NCBI GenBank assembly: GCA_009711615.1
Contig: VENI01000005.1
Location: forward strand, 496,001-560,000
Direction: 5' to 3'
Source of the DNA: Bacillota bacterium
GTDB taxonomy: Bacteria > Bacillota > Desulfotomaculia > Desulfotomaculales > Desulfohalotomaculaceae
Length of the DNA: 64,000 nucleotides
Each line of letters starts with the position of its first letter. Position 1 is the first letter of the stretch. A program made the translations under genes and the position numbers. A model generated the notes under the pieces. It worked only from the letters and a program-made list of their open reading frames with translations. It made no database searches and was not told the DNA's origin. Below, one piece after another: positions 24,818-33,863 of the stretch.

Positions 24818-25897
24818 TTAAAGTTCTATATTCCGCTCGGTTTGCACCGAAGCCTTTTGCTTTCCTGTTACACCTATTTTATTGGCCCCAAAAATGATAA
24901 CCAGTGACATTACCGCCAGCAGCAGAATTGCCCGGTCGGTGGTTATTACATTTAGCAAGTAGGCACTGGCACCCATAAAGGCGCTGATGCAATAAATTGC
25001 CAACACTGTTTGACGGTGGGTTAATCCCATGGCCATCAACCGATGATGCAAATGTTCTTTATCCGGTTTGAATATCGGCTGCTGTTTATAACAGCGGCGT
25101 ACTATGGCAAAGAATGTATCCAACAGTGGAATACCCAGAATTACAATGGGAATGAACACTGAAATAACTGTCGCGCTCTTGGTCAGACCCATAATGGCCA
25201 ATACAGCTAAACAATAACCTAAAAACATTGATCCGGTATCACCCAGGAATATCTTGGCCGGGTGAAAGTTATAGCGCAAAAAGCCAAATACGGCACCGGC
25301 CAGTATTAAGGCCAGTATTGCCACCTCAAAATGGGTGTTAGTTCCACCGTAACTCATACCCTGTTTCCAAGCCACCGCTGCAACGGTAAGAGCGGCAATC
25401 ATGGAAGTACCACTGGCTAAACCATCCAAGCCATCTATTAGGTTAACTGCATTGGTTACAGATATAATCCAAAATACGGTTAACGGTATTACAAAAACAC
25501 CTAGGTCATTATAAATGCCGCCAGTTAACGGGTTAGTTATAAAGTCTACCTGAATGCCAAAGGGTATCACTGCCAAGGCAGCCAGTATTTGTCCGACTAA
25601 TTTAACTTTGGCAGGCAGGCCTTTAATATCATCCACTATACCCACCAGCACTATTAACAAGCCACCAAAAAGCAACCCGGTAATGGGTAGGCTAATTGGG
25701 CGCAGCAGCAATACTGCTATCGCAAAACTTAGGTACACAGCCAGTCCGCCCATCCTGGGCATTAGGCCGGTATGTACCTTCCTTTCATCTGGTTTATCTA
25801 TGGCATTAATTTTAAACGCCAGGCGTCTTACCAAAGGGGTTAACAATACTGATAACACCAAGGCAAGGGCCACAGCAATAATTGCATTTATTAGCAC
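24818..25897 (-). CDS. Undecaprenyl-phosphate GlcNAc-1-phosphate transferase, WecA/TagO family
   Basis: Starts wall-linked polymers by attaching a sugar phosphate to undecaprenyl phosphate. 359 residues with about 11 transmembrane segments. Family motifs are present: DERKVHTG, NAVNLIDGLDGLASG (Asp-rich metal site), KIFLGDTGSMFLG and DKEHLHHRLMAMGLTHRQ. The HHR pattern marks the GlcNAc-type branch rather than MraY. It starts at GTG with GGAGGG. It probably supplies the polymer that CsaB and the LCP protein act on. Confidence 0.92.
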   Translation of the reverse strand: MLINAIIAVALALVLSVLLTPLVRRLAFKINAIDKPDERKVHTGLMPRMGGLAVYLSFAIAVLLLRPISLPITGLLFGGLLIVLVGIVDDIKGLPAKVKLVGQILAALAVIPFGIQVDFITNPLTGGIYNDLGVFVIPLTVFWIISVTNAVNLIDGLDGLASGTSMIAALTVAAVAWKQGMSYGGTNTHFEVAILALILAGAVFGFLRYNFHPAKIFLGDTGSMFLGYCLAVLAIMGLTKSATVISVFIPIVILGIPLLDTFFAIVRRCYKQQPIFKPDKEHLHHRLMAMGLTHRQTVLAIYCISAFMGASAYLLNVITTDRAILLLAVMSLVIIFGANKIGVTGKQKASVQTERNIEL

Positions 25898-26058
25898 TTA
25901 TAATCCCTCCCAGTCATAATTGGGGCAATCATAGTAATTGTACCTTATGTTGGCCCCCATGACAAAGGTTAATTTCTTACATTTATCAATTAGTTACTTT
26001 GGGACAAGGCTTGTTTCATTACTTTTCTTGGAAAATCTTCAATTAACTACAGTTAATG

Positions 26059-26487
26059 TTATTTTTCACCGATCCCAAACATTAATTCCCCTTGGGCAAC
26101 CACTTTGTCTTCTACATATGCTTTGGCAGTACTCTTACCAATCTTTCCGCGCAGTTTGGTTACTTCAACTTCTATTTTTAGCTGGTCACCTGGTACAACC
26201 TGTTGACGGAAACGGGCACCATCGATTCCAGCAAACAATGCCAGTTTACCGGCATATTCCGGCATACTTAAAAGTGCCACCGCACCCACCTGGGCCATGG
26301 CTTCAATGATTAACACCCCAGGCATAACCGGGTAACCGGGAAAATGCCCTTGGAAAAACGGTTCATTAACGGTTACGTTTTTTATACCAACAGCCCGTTT
26401 GCCCGGTTCCATTTCAGTAATTCTATCAACCAGTAAAAAAGGATATCTATGGGGTAATATTTCTTGAATTTGTTTAACGTCAAACAT
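26059..26487 (-). CDS. fabZ: 3-hydroxyacyl-ACP dehydratase FabZ
   Basis: The dehydration step of type II fatty acid synthesis. 142 residues of the hot-dog fold. The catalytic His is in [11 protein letters not shown] and the catalytic Glu in [10 protein letters not shown]. The N-terminal [13 protein letters not shown] is typical. It starts at ATG after GGAGG. It stands apart from other fab genes and lies downstream of csaB across a family B hairpin, so it may have its own promoter. Confidence 0.96.
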   Translation of the reverse strand: MFDVKQIQEILPHRYPFLLVDRITEMEPGKRAVGIKNVTVNEPFFQGHFPGYPVMPGVLIIEAMAQVGAVALLSMPEYAGKLALFAGIDGARFRQQVVPGDQLKIEVEVTKLRGKIGKSTAKAYVEDKVVAQGELMFGIGEK

Positions 26488-26524
26488 TGTGTGGCCTCCC
26501 TTAAAAAACTTATCTTCTGTCTCC

Positions 26525-26552
26525 GTAGGGGTCGGTTTCCACGCCGACCCTA
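26525..26552. repeat. Family B hairpin, reverse orientation
   Basis: GTAGGGGTCGG-TTTCCACG-CCGACCCTA. The stem GTCGG/CCGAC differs from other copies but stays paired. Confidence 0.85.
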
Positions 26553-26563
26553 AACATTCATAT

Positions 26564-27652
26564 TTACATGCACTCCATCACCAAATCCGCTGTATGTAAT
26601 GCTTTTTGCCTTAACTCTTTTACCCTATCTTCCAATCGTTCCCTCTCTCCCGCCAAATCGGACGAAACCTTTTCCATGCTCGCCAAAACATCACACTGCT
26701 TATCTTCCACATGGCAGGCTGGGGATAAATTTATCTGATTCAAAAATCTATTTATCTTTGGGTCGTATGATATACCAACCAGTGGCACCCCTGCCGCTGC
26801 GGCTATAATTACCGAATGTAGCCGCATACCAACTAGCATATCACAATTACTAATTATACCAATAAATTCCTGAACTGTAAAATTCCCTTTTAATATAGTT
26901 GACTGATGTTCCATTAAACCGGCCACTTCTTTGCATGAGTTAACATCACCGGGGAAGTGCAGTGGTAAAAACACAACCTGCCAGTTATTATCAACATACT
27001 GATCACAACAGCGTGCCAGTTCCTTTTGGAAAGCCCCTATATCACCTTTCCAATCCCGAACCGATACCGCTAGAATGGGTTTATTAAAATCTACACCCAT
27101 TTCAGTTAATGTTTCTTTACCAACTTTTCGTTCTTCCTCAGTAACTTCAAGCCCCAGCACCGGGTCAGCAGTTACTGTAATGGGTGGCTTCTTAACCCCC
27201 ATGCTCAGCAGTTCATCTTTAGACTGTTCATCCCGCACCGTAATCTGCTGTACCCGGTTAACTGCCCTTTTCATCAGAGACCGACCCAATTTACTGGTTA
27301 CCGGGCCAATTCCCTGGGCGTAGAAGAACACCGATTTACCCAAAGTACGGGCTAGCAATATAACTCCCAAGTAATATCCCAAACTTTTAACACCGGTTAC
27401 ATCCTGCAGTAAACTACCCCCACCGCTGATCAGTAGGTCGCTGTTCTTTAAAACCTCTGCCACCTGGTTCAATCGCCAGCGGTTAACTGCCTTTACCTTA
27501 TATAGCGTCTCAGTGCGTTCCGGATTATTTGACAGTACTGTAATTTCTACCTCTGGTTCTTTATTCCTTAAAGCCTGAATTATGCTGAATAAAATGGCTT
27601 CATCACCGATGTTGTCAAAACCATAATAGCCGGACAACACAACCTTAGCCAT
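26564..27652 (-). CDS. csaB: Polysaccharide pyruvyl transferase CsaB
   Basis: Adds pyruvate ketals to the secondary cell wall polymer, the ligand of SLH domains. 362 residues. The N-terminus [14 protein letters not shown] and later [27 protein letters not shown] and [10 protein letters not shown] are CsaB-type motifs. It starts at ATG with GGAGG and overlaps the DUF5693 gene by eight bases. Two SLH proteins occur at 16168 and 18554, which makes the assignment functionally coherent. Confidence 0.95.
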   Translation of the reverse strand: MAKVVLSGYYGFDNIGDEAILFSIIQALRNKEPEVEITVLSNNPERTETLYKVKAVNRWRLNQVAEVLKNSDLLISGGGSLLQDVTGVKSLGYYLGVILLARTLGKSVFFYAQGIGPVTSKLGRSLMKRAVNRVQQITVRDEQSKDELLSMGVKKPPITVTADPVLGLEVTEEERKVGKETLTEMGVDFNKPILAVSVRDWKGDIGAFQKELARCCDQYVDNNWQVVFLPLHFPGDVNSCKEVAGLMEHQSTILKGNFTVQEFIGIISNCDMLVGMRLHSVIIAAAAGVPLVGISYDPKINRFLNQINLSPACHVEDKQCDVLASMEKVSSDLAGERERLEDRVKELRQKALHTADLVMECM

Positions 27653-29567
27653 GCAAATACCTCCGCATTCCTCTTTCCGCTACTTTATATACTAAAATAG
27701 CTACTATTCCTAATAGAATGCCCAGCCACAGGCCATTGCCAAACCTGATTATCGATACCAGCAGCGGAGTGTGGATATGGGCAAAGGTGTTTACCAGCGA
27801 AACCTGTGCAATCACCCCTAAAATTAACAGCGGTAAAAAGCTGTTATTGCGATAACCAAAGTACAGCAGCACCAACATGGCCGGATGCCCAAGTAAAAAC
27901 TCCTTGGTCCTCGGCCTTACTCCCAGTAGTTGATCCAGCATCGTTCTAACCTGCAGCTCTATTTGTGATACCGCCACCCCGTCATTTCCGGTACGGCTGA
28001 CATATATGGCCACTGCCAGCAGCAGCAGCCCAGCCAACAGCGCATAGCCCCATAATATCGGTCTGTTCATCATGTTGGATATTTTTTCCTTAAGATCTTT
28101 TCCGGTTTCCCCCTGGTAGATAAAAACTGCACCAACTATACCTAAAGGTACCACATGGGCCAGCTTAACCCCGGCAAACTGATCCAGCTTAAGCATAAAG
28201 CTGGCATCAGCCAGTAGACCAACCATAAACAGCGCCCCCACCAGGGAAAGGAACGACATTGCCACCAGCCTTTTGATAGCTTGGCCAAGGGATGCCCCCT
28301 TTGAATCGGTAAATATTAGTATTGATAATGTGGGGAAGACAATCACCGATGCCAGTGCCATCACTTTACGGGCCAACACCGGCTGCAGGTATAATAAGCC
28401 TGTCCATGCCACCACCGAAACAGCGAAAATGGGAAGTGCCCACCTGCTAAAGCCCAATCTATTTAGCAGCAACACTCCTCCGCCAATTACCCCAATACCG
28501 ATCAATAGATTCACTGCTTTAGATACCGGAATAGCAGGAAGTTTACTGGCATCTCCCACTTTAAGGCCTTCCTTTTCTAACTCAGCCTTTAAATTACCAA
28601 GATACAGCTGTTGTGATTCTAAACTAATTGGAGCAAAGGTCCTTACTAAAAGTGCTCGATGGTTTCTTTCCGCTGCCGCCAATGCGTAACGATCTATGGC
28701 CGGGCCCGGTGTGTACCTGCCCATTTCATCTTCCGGAATTGAATGCAGTCTAATAATATTTTTGTCCAAAAGTAACCCCATGTTGGTAAGCCCCATCTGC
28801 GGCAGAAACTCAACCTTCGCCACAGCGGCACCGGTTTCTCTTATCTGCTCAGCAGTTACCGGCAGTAACCCCTCTTTATAGCCAGGCACATTTTGATCAT
28901 TAAACAAAATAGCCGATAGGTTTGGAATGTTATTTAACGGATTAAAAACAGCCTCTAAATCCTCCGGTGTTGATTTGGAAACACCAGACCAAGAGCGCAC
29001 CTGCACCATGGTATTTAAACCTGCTTTTTCCACCTGTTGAATGTTGTTTGTATCAAAACCGACACCGATATCTTTACCTATTAATATGTTATACGCAAGG
29101 GGTATCTCAATTAAGTAGGCATCTGTTAAATGATGAATGTTAAGTGCTAAATCCAGTTTGGCCTCTAACTGGCTTTTCACCCTCTTATATGTATTTTCGT
29201 CTTCAAATAGCAAGTAAGTATAGTTACTATCAATTTCATTGATTGACTTAAATTGAGTAATCTGCGGGTTGTCAAACCACTTTAACTCAGCCCCTGGAAA
29301 AGCCATCCCCTGGTCTCCCAGATCTTCCACAGTGGGTTCTTTAAACAGCACAGTGGTTAACCCGTACTCTTCCAGTCGCTGCATAGCTTCTGTTGTGGAC
29401 ATGCTTTCCCAGGCACTAATCTCCTCAATATCCTGATAGGTCATCACAATTTCTGTTTGCTTAAAATCTTTTTCCACCTGGTATCGGTTCCAAAAGGCCA
29501 GGTGGGCCGCTGCCAATATGCCAACAATAACTGTAACAACCAATAGTATATTTATTTTTTTAGCCAC
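27645..29567 (-). CDS. DUF5693 family membrane protein
   Basis: 640 residues. One N-terminal helix is followed by an extracytoplasmic domain (about 35-340) with TIM-barrel-like patterning, then about nine transmembrane helices (about 345-630). It belongs to the DUF5693 family, which is recurrently next to csaB. It starts at GTG after a G-rich ribosome site. A role in making or exporting the pyruvylated wall polymer is plausible from context but unproven. Confidence 0.85.
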   Translation of the reverse strand: MAKKINILLVVTVIVGILAAAHLAFWNRYQVEKDFKQTEIVMTYQDIEEISAWESMSTTEAMQRLEEYGLTTVLFKEPTVEDLGDQGMAFPGAELKWFDNPQITQFKSINEIDSNYTYLLFEDENTYKRVKSQLEAKLDLALNIHHLTDAYLIEIPLAYNILIGKDIGVGFDTNNIQQVEKAGLNTMVQVRSWSGVSKSTPEDLEAVFNPLNNIPNLSAILFNDQNVPGYKEGLLPVTAEQIRETGAAVAKVEFLPQMGLTNMGLLLDKNIIRLHSIPEDEMGRYTPGPAIDRYALAAAERNHRALLVRTFAPISLESQQLYLGNLKAELEKEGLKVGDASKLPAIPVSKAVNLLIGIGVIGGGVLLLNRLGFSRWALPIFAVSVVAWTGLLYLQPVLARKVMALASVIVFPTLSILIFTDSKGASLGQAIKRLVAMSFLSLVGALFMVGLLADASFMLKLDQFAGVKLAHVVPLGIVGAVFIYQGETGKDLKEKISNMMNRPILWGYALLAGLLLLAVAIYVSRTGNDGVAVSQIELQVRTMLDQLLGVRPRTKEFLLGHPAMLVLLYFGYRNNSFLPLLILGVIAQVSLVNTFAHIHTPLLVSIIRFGNGLWLGILLGIVAILVYKVAERGMRRYLHG

Positions 29568-29592
29568 AATTTTAACCCCCCCTCTTCAACCC

Positions 29593-31374
29593 CTATTTAG
29601 ACCAGTTTATATAATCTTTGATCAGCATAAACGCCATCCCACGGGCTATTTCCTCTTCTTTATCCTCAATATCTTCTAGAACTTCAAGATCTTCAAACCA
29701 TCTCTCTAGAAAAGATTTATCATCTGGTAAGAATTGATCTAACTCATCAATAGTTAGTTTGCTATCACTTGGTGAAAATTCCTCTATACTCTCGGGCAAC
29801 TTCATTTTATATATTTTAGCTAAATCACCTAGTAGTTGGTAAAATTTGCCAACTGTTATTGTTCCATCTAAATTAAAGTTATTGCTATATCCCCCCGAAA
29901 CCAAACCATGTTTTAACATAAATTTCAAACCTTCATGAGTCAAATGATCAGATGTGGATAAATCATATTTGTATGGTTGCAGGTCCATTCCCTGTTCAGT
30001 TAGTCTATCCTGCAGTTTTGATATAATATATCCCTTCTCTGTCATCTTTCTAAAATCTATATTCTCCTCTATACTAATTGCAGCAGCAGCACCGGCCGCT
30101 TGCCCGGTAGCCATACCAACAGGAATCACCCGTGCACTTCCGTGGGCTATAGAATCAAAACTGGCTGAGCGACCTACCACTAGCATATTATCTACTTTCT
30201 TAGGAACTAAACTTCTAAATGGAATGGCATATTGCTTGGGAACACCAAGAATAGTCCCTCTCTTCTCCCTGCCCATAGCTTGGATATCCACTGGGTAAGA
30301 CCCAAAGGCAATGCGGTCATCAAAGTCTTTGTTCCCTAATACATCGTATACTGTTAAACGATACTCCCCATAGATATGCCTTGATTCCCGCACGTAAAGC
30401 TCCGGTGCCACCCCAGCCAAATATGCATTACTAAAACCGGGAATGTTTTCACCGATGTAGTTAACAAGTTTGGGAAGCTCCTGGCGGGCTAAATGTTTAG
30501 CTTTTTCCTTGCCGTTAAAATCCAATGGGTTAACATTATAGATATGTAATGCATTTATCAGTACACTGCCGTCATTTTGTCGCCCAATGTTTAACCCCCG
30601 TACCCCGAGGTTTTCATTCTTAAATTTAAATCCTTTCATTATGTCCCCAAAACCCCAAGCACTAACCCGGTTCGCCCCGGTATTAGGGTCGACATCAGTA
30701 TTTAAAGCAACCCGTATTTTATACCAGTCACTTTCAGAAACCCCGCTCAATTTAAATACCAGGGTAGTAGCCACATGCCTATTGACATATCCCATATCCT
30801 CCTGCCCCACAGAAAACGGCACCCCGGCCTGGGCAGCAATATCTGCATCCTGGGTGGCGTCAATTAATGTTTTGCTGTAAAGGGCGGTGGTGCCACCATC
30901 TTCATCTTTAATTCTAACACCTTCAATTTTCGACCTGCTAAAACTTCCGGATACTATTGGTTCAATTTCTTTAACATTTAACATTAAATCTAGATACTTT
31001 TCATTATTTATTAAATCATTAAAAGCCCTTTGGGCGGTGATTACATCAAAGGAATCGCCTTCCACACTGTTATAGAACTCTAAAAATATGCCCTTATTTA
31101 ATATATCAGTGCTGGGTCCATAAGGGTTCGGCTTATAGTTCATATCAATGGTATTAAGCCAGCCCCTGGTCATCAGCCCACCAACTTCCGGGCGGGTGTC
31201 AACCAGCAAAGTCGATAGTCCGTTCCTGGCCCCGGAAACTGCAGCAGCAATCCCCTCAGGATCGCTACCAACAACGATAAGATCATAATCATTCTCCACA
31301 TCTTTAGCTTCCGCTGTATTCCAAATGAATAGTAAGCATATAATTATTACCAAGCTACCAAGTTTTATTTTCAT
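29593..31374 (-). CDS. Secreted FAD-dependent oxidoreductase, paralogue 1
   Basis: 593 residues of the FAD_oxidored family. A Sec-type signal peptide (ending AEA, residue about 23) precedes the FAD domain, which begins DYDLIVVGSDPEGIAAAVSG. The usual GxGxxG reads GSDPEG, so the middle Gly is Asp. Later motifs are GGLMTRGWLN, DATQDADIAA and VGRSASFDSIAHGSARV. The last roughly 130 residues resemble degenerate SLH/dockerin-like helices and end in an acidic tail. It is a tandem paralogue of the next gene. Substrate is unknown. A cofactor-containing protein with a Sec rather than a Tat signal is odd. Confidence 0.85.
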   Translation of the reverse strand: MKIKLGSLVIIICLLFIWNTAEAKDVENDYDLIVVGSDPEGIAAAVSGARNGLSTLLVDTRPEVGGLMTRGWLNTIDMNYKPNPYGPSTDILNKGIFLEFYNSVEGDSFDVITAQRAFNDLINNEKYLDLMLNVKEIEPIVSGSFSRSKIEGVRIKDEDGGTTALYSKTLIDATQDADIAAQAGVPFSVGQEDMGYVNRHVATTLVFKLSGVSESDWYKIRVALNTDVDPNTGANRVSAWGFGDIMKGFKFKNENLGVRGLNIGRQNDGSVLINALHIYNVNPLDFNGKEKAKHLARQELPKLVNYIGENIPGFSNAYLAGVAPELYVRESRHIYGEYRLTVYDVLGNKDFDDRIAFGSYPVDIQAMGREKRGTILGVPKQYAIPFRSLVPKKVDNMLVVGRSASFDSIAHGSARVIPVGMATGQAAGAAAAISIEENIDFRKMTEKGYIISKLQDRLTEQGMDLQPYKYDLSTSDHLTHEGLKFMLKHGLVSGGYSNNFNLDGTITVGKFYQLLGDLAKIYKMKLPESIEEFSPSDSKLTIDELDQFLPDDKSFLERWFEDLEVLEDIEDKEEEIARGMAFMLIKDYINWSK

Positions 31375-31410
31375 TCATTTCCTCCTGCTTATGCCTTACA
31401 AAAATCTACC

Positions 31411-33279
31411 TTAGGTGTTTGTAGGGGCTCGATTTATCGAGCCCTTTTGAACATAATCTCGCAAAATCACGTAAGCCGCACCCCTGGTAACCCTACCATC
31501 ATTCTCTTTAACATTCTCCAACACCCGCTGATCTAACAAGCCTTGATCCAACAAATATTGATATGCCTGTTGCTTAGTAAATTCTTTCCCCATATACCGG
31601 GTGATCATATATGAAGCATCCTCAATGGTAAAGGCATTACCCTCGGTGTATAGTGTTGGTTTTTCTATACCCTTCGGCCCGGCCAGCGTGGTCAACCATG
31701 AGAGCAAGTTAATAAACTTCTGTTCTGATATCTCTTCATCTAAATTATACTCATTCTCATAACCGCCGAATACCAACCCGTATTGGCGTACAAATTTCAA
31801 CCCTTGATAAGCCCAGTGTTCTGTCACTGGTTCTTGGTAAGAAAACGGCTTTATTTCCATGCCCTGTTGGTTAAGCCTGGTTCTTAACTCTTTAACCAGG
31901 CCTTTGTCATAACACAATTCCCTTAACCCTATATTCTCCTCCAAACTTAAGGCGGCTGCTACCCCGGCTGCTTCGCCGGTGGCCATCCCCACCGGTATCA
32001 CCCTAGCACTGCCGTGAGCCAGTGAATCAAAGCTGGCTGAACGCCCTACCACCATTATCCTGTCCACTTCTTTTGGTACCAAGCTTCTTAGCGGAATAGC
32101 ATACTGCTTTGGCGTCCCCACCACTGCTCCTTTAAAATCTTTACTGACCGCTTGGATATCTATCGGGTAAGAACCAAAGGCTACTGCATCGTAAAAGTCT
32201 TTATTCTCCAGCACATCATCCACCGTTAACCGATATTCCCCATAAATATGGCGGGACTCACGCACATAAAGTTCCGGCGCTACCCTAATTAATTCCGCAT
32301 GTCCTAGCCCTGGGATATTCTTCCGCAAAAACTTCACTATCTGGGGCAATTCTTCTTCCGCCAACTGGCGGGCTTTTTTAAGCTGCTGCCCGTCCAGCGG
32401 GTTAATATCATAGATATGCAGAGCGTTAATCAGCACCGTGCCATCCTTCTGTCGGCCAATATTAAGCCCCCGCATCCCCAACTGCTCATTGGTGGGTTTG
32501 TAACCGGCCATAATATCACCAAAGCCCCAGGCACTGACAGTATTTATTCCGGCATGCTCACCGAACGCCCGGTCAGTGGCCAAACTAAGCCCCATCCTCC
32601 ACCAGTCTAACCTGGAGATACCTTCAAGCTGAAAGACCAATGTTACAGCAACATATCTATCTTCATAACCCATGTCTTCCATAACATTGCTGTAAGGCAC
32701 ACCGGCCGCTGCTGCAATATCCGCATCTTGGGTGGCATCGATAACTCTTTTTGCCTTTATGTTTCGTTCAGAATCATTCTTATCTATTACATTGATACCT
32801 GTTACCTCAAGTACTTCTCCATTACCGCTAACAACAGGTTTAATATCTTTTGCATCCAGAAGCACATCCAAATTAGGTTCATCTTCCACCATTTCATTAA
32901 ACACATTTAGGACGGTGTTAACGTCAAAGGAATCCCCTGCCACCTGGTTAAAAAACTCCAAAAATATACCCTTATTTAATATCTCCCCGTCGGGATCATA
33001 GTTCATGTCAATGGTATTTAACCAGCCACGGGTCATTAAACCACCCAGTACCGGGCGAGTATCAACCAACAAAGTCGACAGTCCGTTCCTGGCCCCGGAA
33101 ACCGCCGCAGCAATACCTTCCGGATCACTGCCCACAACCACCAAATCATACTCAGTGGACTGCACAGGCGGTTTATCCGGCGGTTTGTTTATAAAAAATT
33201 TAGGCTCCGGCCTGTCAGTAAGATAAAACAGGCCAAAACCTAACGTTATGAGCATTAAAATGAACAGGATTTTTTTCAT
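31411..33279 (-). CDS. Secreted FAD-dependent oxidoreductase, paralogue 2
   Basis: 622 residues, closely similar to the downstream gene along its length. A short hydrophobic N-terminus acts as signal or anchor. The FAD motif is again GSDPEG. Shared blocks are [46 protein letters not shown] and GSARVIPVGMATG. The last ten residues (GSINRAPTNT) are encoded by a family A hairpin, so the natural C-terminus has been replaced or extended by a repeat. It is part of the apparent operon ending in csaB. Confidence 0.85.
   Translation of the reverse strand: MKKILFILMLITLGFGLFYLTDRPEPKFFINKPPDKPPVQSTEYDLVVVGSDPEGIAAAVSGARNGLSTLLVDTRPVLGGLMTRGWLNTIDMNYDPDGEILNKGIFLEFFNQVAGDSFDVNTVLNVFNEMVEDEPNLDVLLDAKDIKPVVSGNGEVLEVTGINVIDKNDSERNIKAKRVIDATQDADIAAAAGVPYSNVMEDMGYEDRYVAVTLVFQLEGISRLDWWRMGLSLATDRAFGEHAGINTVSAWGFGDIMAGYKPTNEQLGMRGLNIGRQKDGTVLINALHIYDINPLDGQQLKKARQLAEEELPQIVKFLRKNIPGLGHAELIRVAPELYVRESRHIYGEYRLTVDDVLENKDFYDAVAFGSYPIDIQAVSKDFKGAVVGTPKQYAIPLRSLVPKEVDRIMVVGRSASFDSLAHGSARVIPVGMATGEAAGVAAALSLEENIGLRELCYDKGLVKELRTRLNQQGMEIKPFSYQEPVTEHWAYQGLKFVRQYGLVFGGYENEYNLDEEISEQKFINLLSWLTTLAGPKGIEKPTLYTEGNAFTIEDASYMITRYMGKEFTKQQAYQYLLDQGLLDQRVLENVKENDGRVTRGAAYVILRDYVQKGSINRAPTNT
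31421..31444. repeat. Family A hairpin inside the 3' end of a coding sequence
   Basis: GTAGGGGCTCGA-TTTA-TCGAGCCC. On the minus strand it encodes part of the C-terminal GSINRAPT peptide of the FAD oxidoreductase. Confidence 0.9.
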
Positions 33280-33280
33280 A

Positions 33281-33715
33281 CTATTTACCTCTATACATTA
33301 TTATAACTTCTGTCTCGGCCTTAAAACCACGGCCATCTTCCCTGGGCACCACCAACAAATGGTTGGCCGGTATCTGCTGGCCATCAACCACATTACCACC
33401 ACTGGTGATATCTAAAATACCGCTGGTTGTGGGGTCAATACAGGTAGCCTTACCGGAACGCAACACCACTTCGGTACCGGCTCCTCCTAAGAAAGTACCC
33501 CCTGGCTGAATAACCTTAACATCCCACTGGCTGCCACCGCTTCCTGTGCCAAGCTTTTCATTTACATAGTCCTCCACAAAACTCTTGGTAACCAGCGGGT
33601 CAGCAGTTGTACCCGGTTCCCCACCTGCCCATAACATTCCTGCATATAACGTAACCATTAACACCGCCAAGCTTATTATTACTATTAGTTTTTTAGATGA
33701 ACTAAAATTATACAA
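33281..33715 (-). CDS. Small secreted protein of unknown function
   Basis: About 144 residues. It starts at TTG (33715) with GGGGG eight bases upstream; the longer in-frame ATG at 33769 lacks a site. A signal peptide ends near GMLWAGG. The mature part begins TADPLVTKSFVEDYVNEKLG and then forms a short beta-rich domain (VKVIQPGGTFLGGAGTEVVL ... NHLLVVPREDGRGF). Its stop codon is one base from the start of the FAD gene, so it heads that operon. No function is assigned. Confidence 0.75.
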   Translation of the reverse strand: MYNFSSSKKLIVIISLAVLMVTLYAGMLWAGGEPGTTADPLVTKSFVEDYVNEKLGTGSGGSQWDVKVIQPGGTFLGGAGTEVVLRSGKATCIDPTTSGILDITSGGNVVDGQQIPANHLLVVPREDGRGFKAETEVIIMYRGK

Positions 33716-33820
33716 TTTATAAACCCCCTGATGTCCCCTTCTATTAATATAGACGTAACAACAATGCAATTATTTCGACGAATATTACAAAAATACCTGC
33801 AAACATTTATTTTAGGCCGG

Positions 33821-33860
33821 AAACTACAAAAAGCTTGGGTACCCAAGCTTTTTGTAGTTT
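33821..33860. terminator. Perfect 40-bp palindrome, bidirectional terminator
   Basis: AAACTACAAAAAGCTTGGGT followed directly by its exact reverse complement. It lies four bases beyond the TPR gene stop codon and upstream of the secreted-protein gene. Confidence 0.8.
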
Positions 33861-33863
33861 GCT

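Noticed and set aside
29750..31374. FAD oxidoreductase pair as an assembly duplication
   Set aside because: The two copies are diverged throughout and have different N- and C-termini, so they are true paralogues.
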